From NCBI GenBank assembly GCA_040394775.1, contig JBEBRN010000069.1:1-15065 (forward strand): 15,065 bases of DNA. Direction: 5' to 3'. Below, in pieces: positions 15,014 to 15,065 of this stretch. Both the position numbers and the translations under genes were made by a program. This DNA is from 40-80 sp040394775. Lineage in GTDB: Bacteria; Bacteroidota; Bacteroidia; Flavobacteriales_D; Crocinitomicaceae. The stretch's first letter is position 1, and each line of letters opens with the position of its first letter. The notes below the pieces were generated by a model. It saw only the letters and a list, made by a program, of their open reading frames with translations. It did not search any database and was not told where the DNA came from.

Positions 15014-15065
15014 TTATTCGTAATTACGTTGTGCTAACTTAATCGCTTCAAACGTCAACTCCTCT
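15014..15065 (-). CDS. sdhA: Probable succinate dehydrogenase flavoprotein subunit, C-terminal end (partial)
   Basis: Only the last 16 codons are inside the window. They read EELTFEAIKLAQRNYE and end in tandem TAA codons (15014-15016 and 15011-15013). The pattern of an acidic-Leu-aromatic-Glu stretch followed by a basic-Asn/Ser-Tyr end resembles, from memory, the C-terminus of Bacteroidota SdhA/FrdA flavoproteins. The same strand carries sdhB 5.4 kb further on, and sdhA normally precedes sdhB in this phylum. If correct, this subunit binds FAD covalently and oxidises succinate to fumarate in the cytoplasm. Sixteen residues are weak evidence by themselves, so the call rests partly on context. 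Confidence 0.6.
   Translation of the reverse strand, partial: EELTFEAIKLAQRNYE

Overview
The window looks like a chromosomal segment from a member of the Bacteroidota, most likely Flavobacteriia-like (Crocinitomicaceae/Fluviicola type is a guess). The reasons are: several proteins pair an N-terminal signal peptide with a C-terminal type IX secretion (T9SS) type A sorting domain; Shine-Dalgarno sequences are absent and leaders are A/T-rich; promoters of the TTG/TTTG ... TAnnTTTG type are visible; and the succinate dehydrogenase iron-sulfur subunit is of the Bacteroidota B type.

Layout, left to right. At 81-365 (minus) there is a decayed 3' remnant of a T9SS-exported surface protein. At 432-833 (plus) lies an Hsp15/HslR-like S4 RNA-binding protein, whose stop codon overlaps that of a convergent outer-membrane beta-barrel gene (830-1624, minus). 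Divergent from the latter is a 963-residue AsmA-family protein with a long charged helical tail (1688-4579, plus). Next comes a Gfo/Idh/MocA oxidoreductase resembling UDP-GlcNAcA 3-dehydrogenases (4675-5700, plus), with a consensus promoter embedded in a 13-bp inverted repeat. It converges with a GT-B glycosyltransferase (5714-6952, minus). A terminator then separates this from a secreted protease-associated (PA) domain protein with a T9SS tail (7035-8753, minus).

The right half runs entirely on the minus strand. At the right edge (15014-15065) is what I read as the last 16 codons of sdhA, followed by an intrinsic terminator. Then come three genes for T9SS-exported proteins (14044-14922, 13164-14030, 9616-13161), then sdhB (8858-9604) and its terminator. 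sdhA and sdhB, normally adjacent in this phylum, are therefore separated by about 5.4 kb of secreted-protein genes. The two small ones share a perfectly identical 64-bp signal-peptide segment in front of otherwise dissimilar mature proteins. The large one is a metzincin protease joined to a parallel beta-helix.

How the genes work together. SdhA/SdhB belong to the respiratory complex II. The three secreted proteins probably form one transcription unit of unknown function, plausibly centred on the extracellular metalloprotease. The AsmA-like protein and the beta-barrel concern envelope maintenance, and the oxidoreductase and glycosyltransferase concern surface polysaccharide. I see no tRNA, rRNA, CRISPR array, insertion sequence or phage gene. 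The most unusual part is the sdhA-[T9SS block]-sdhB arrangement with its duplicated signal-peptide cassette.
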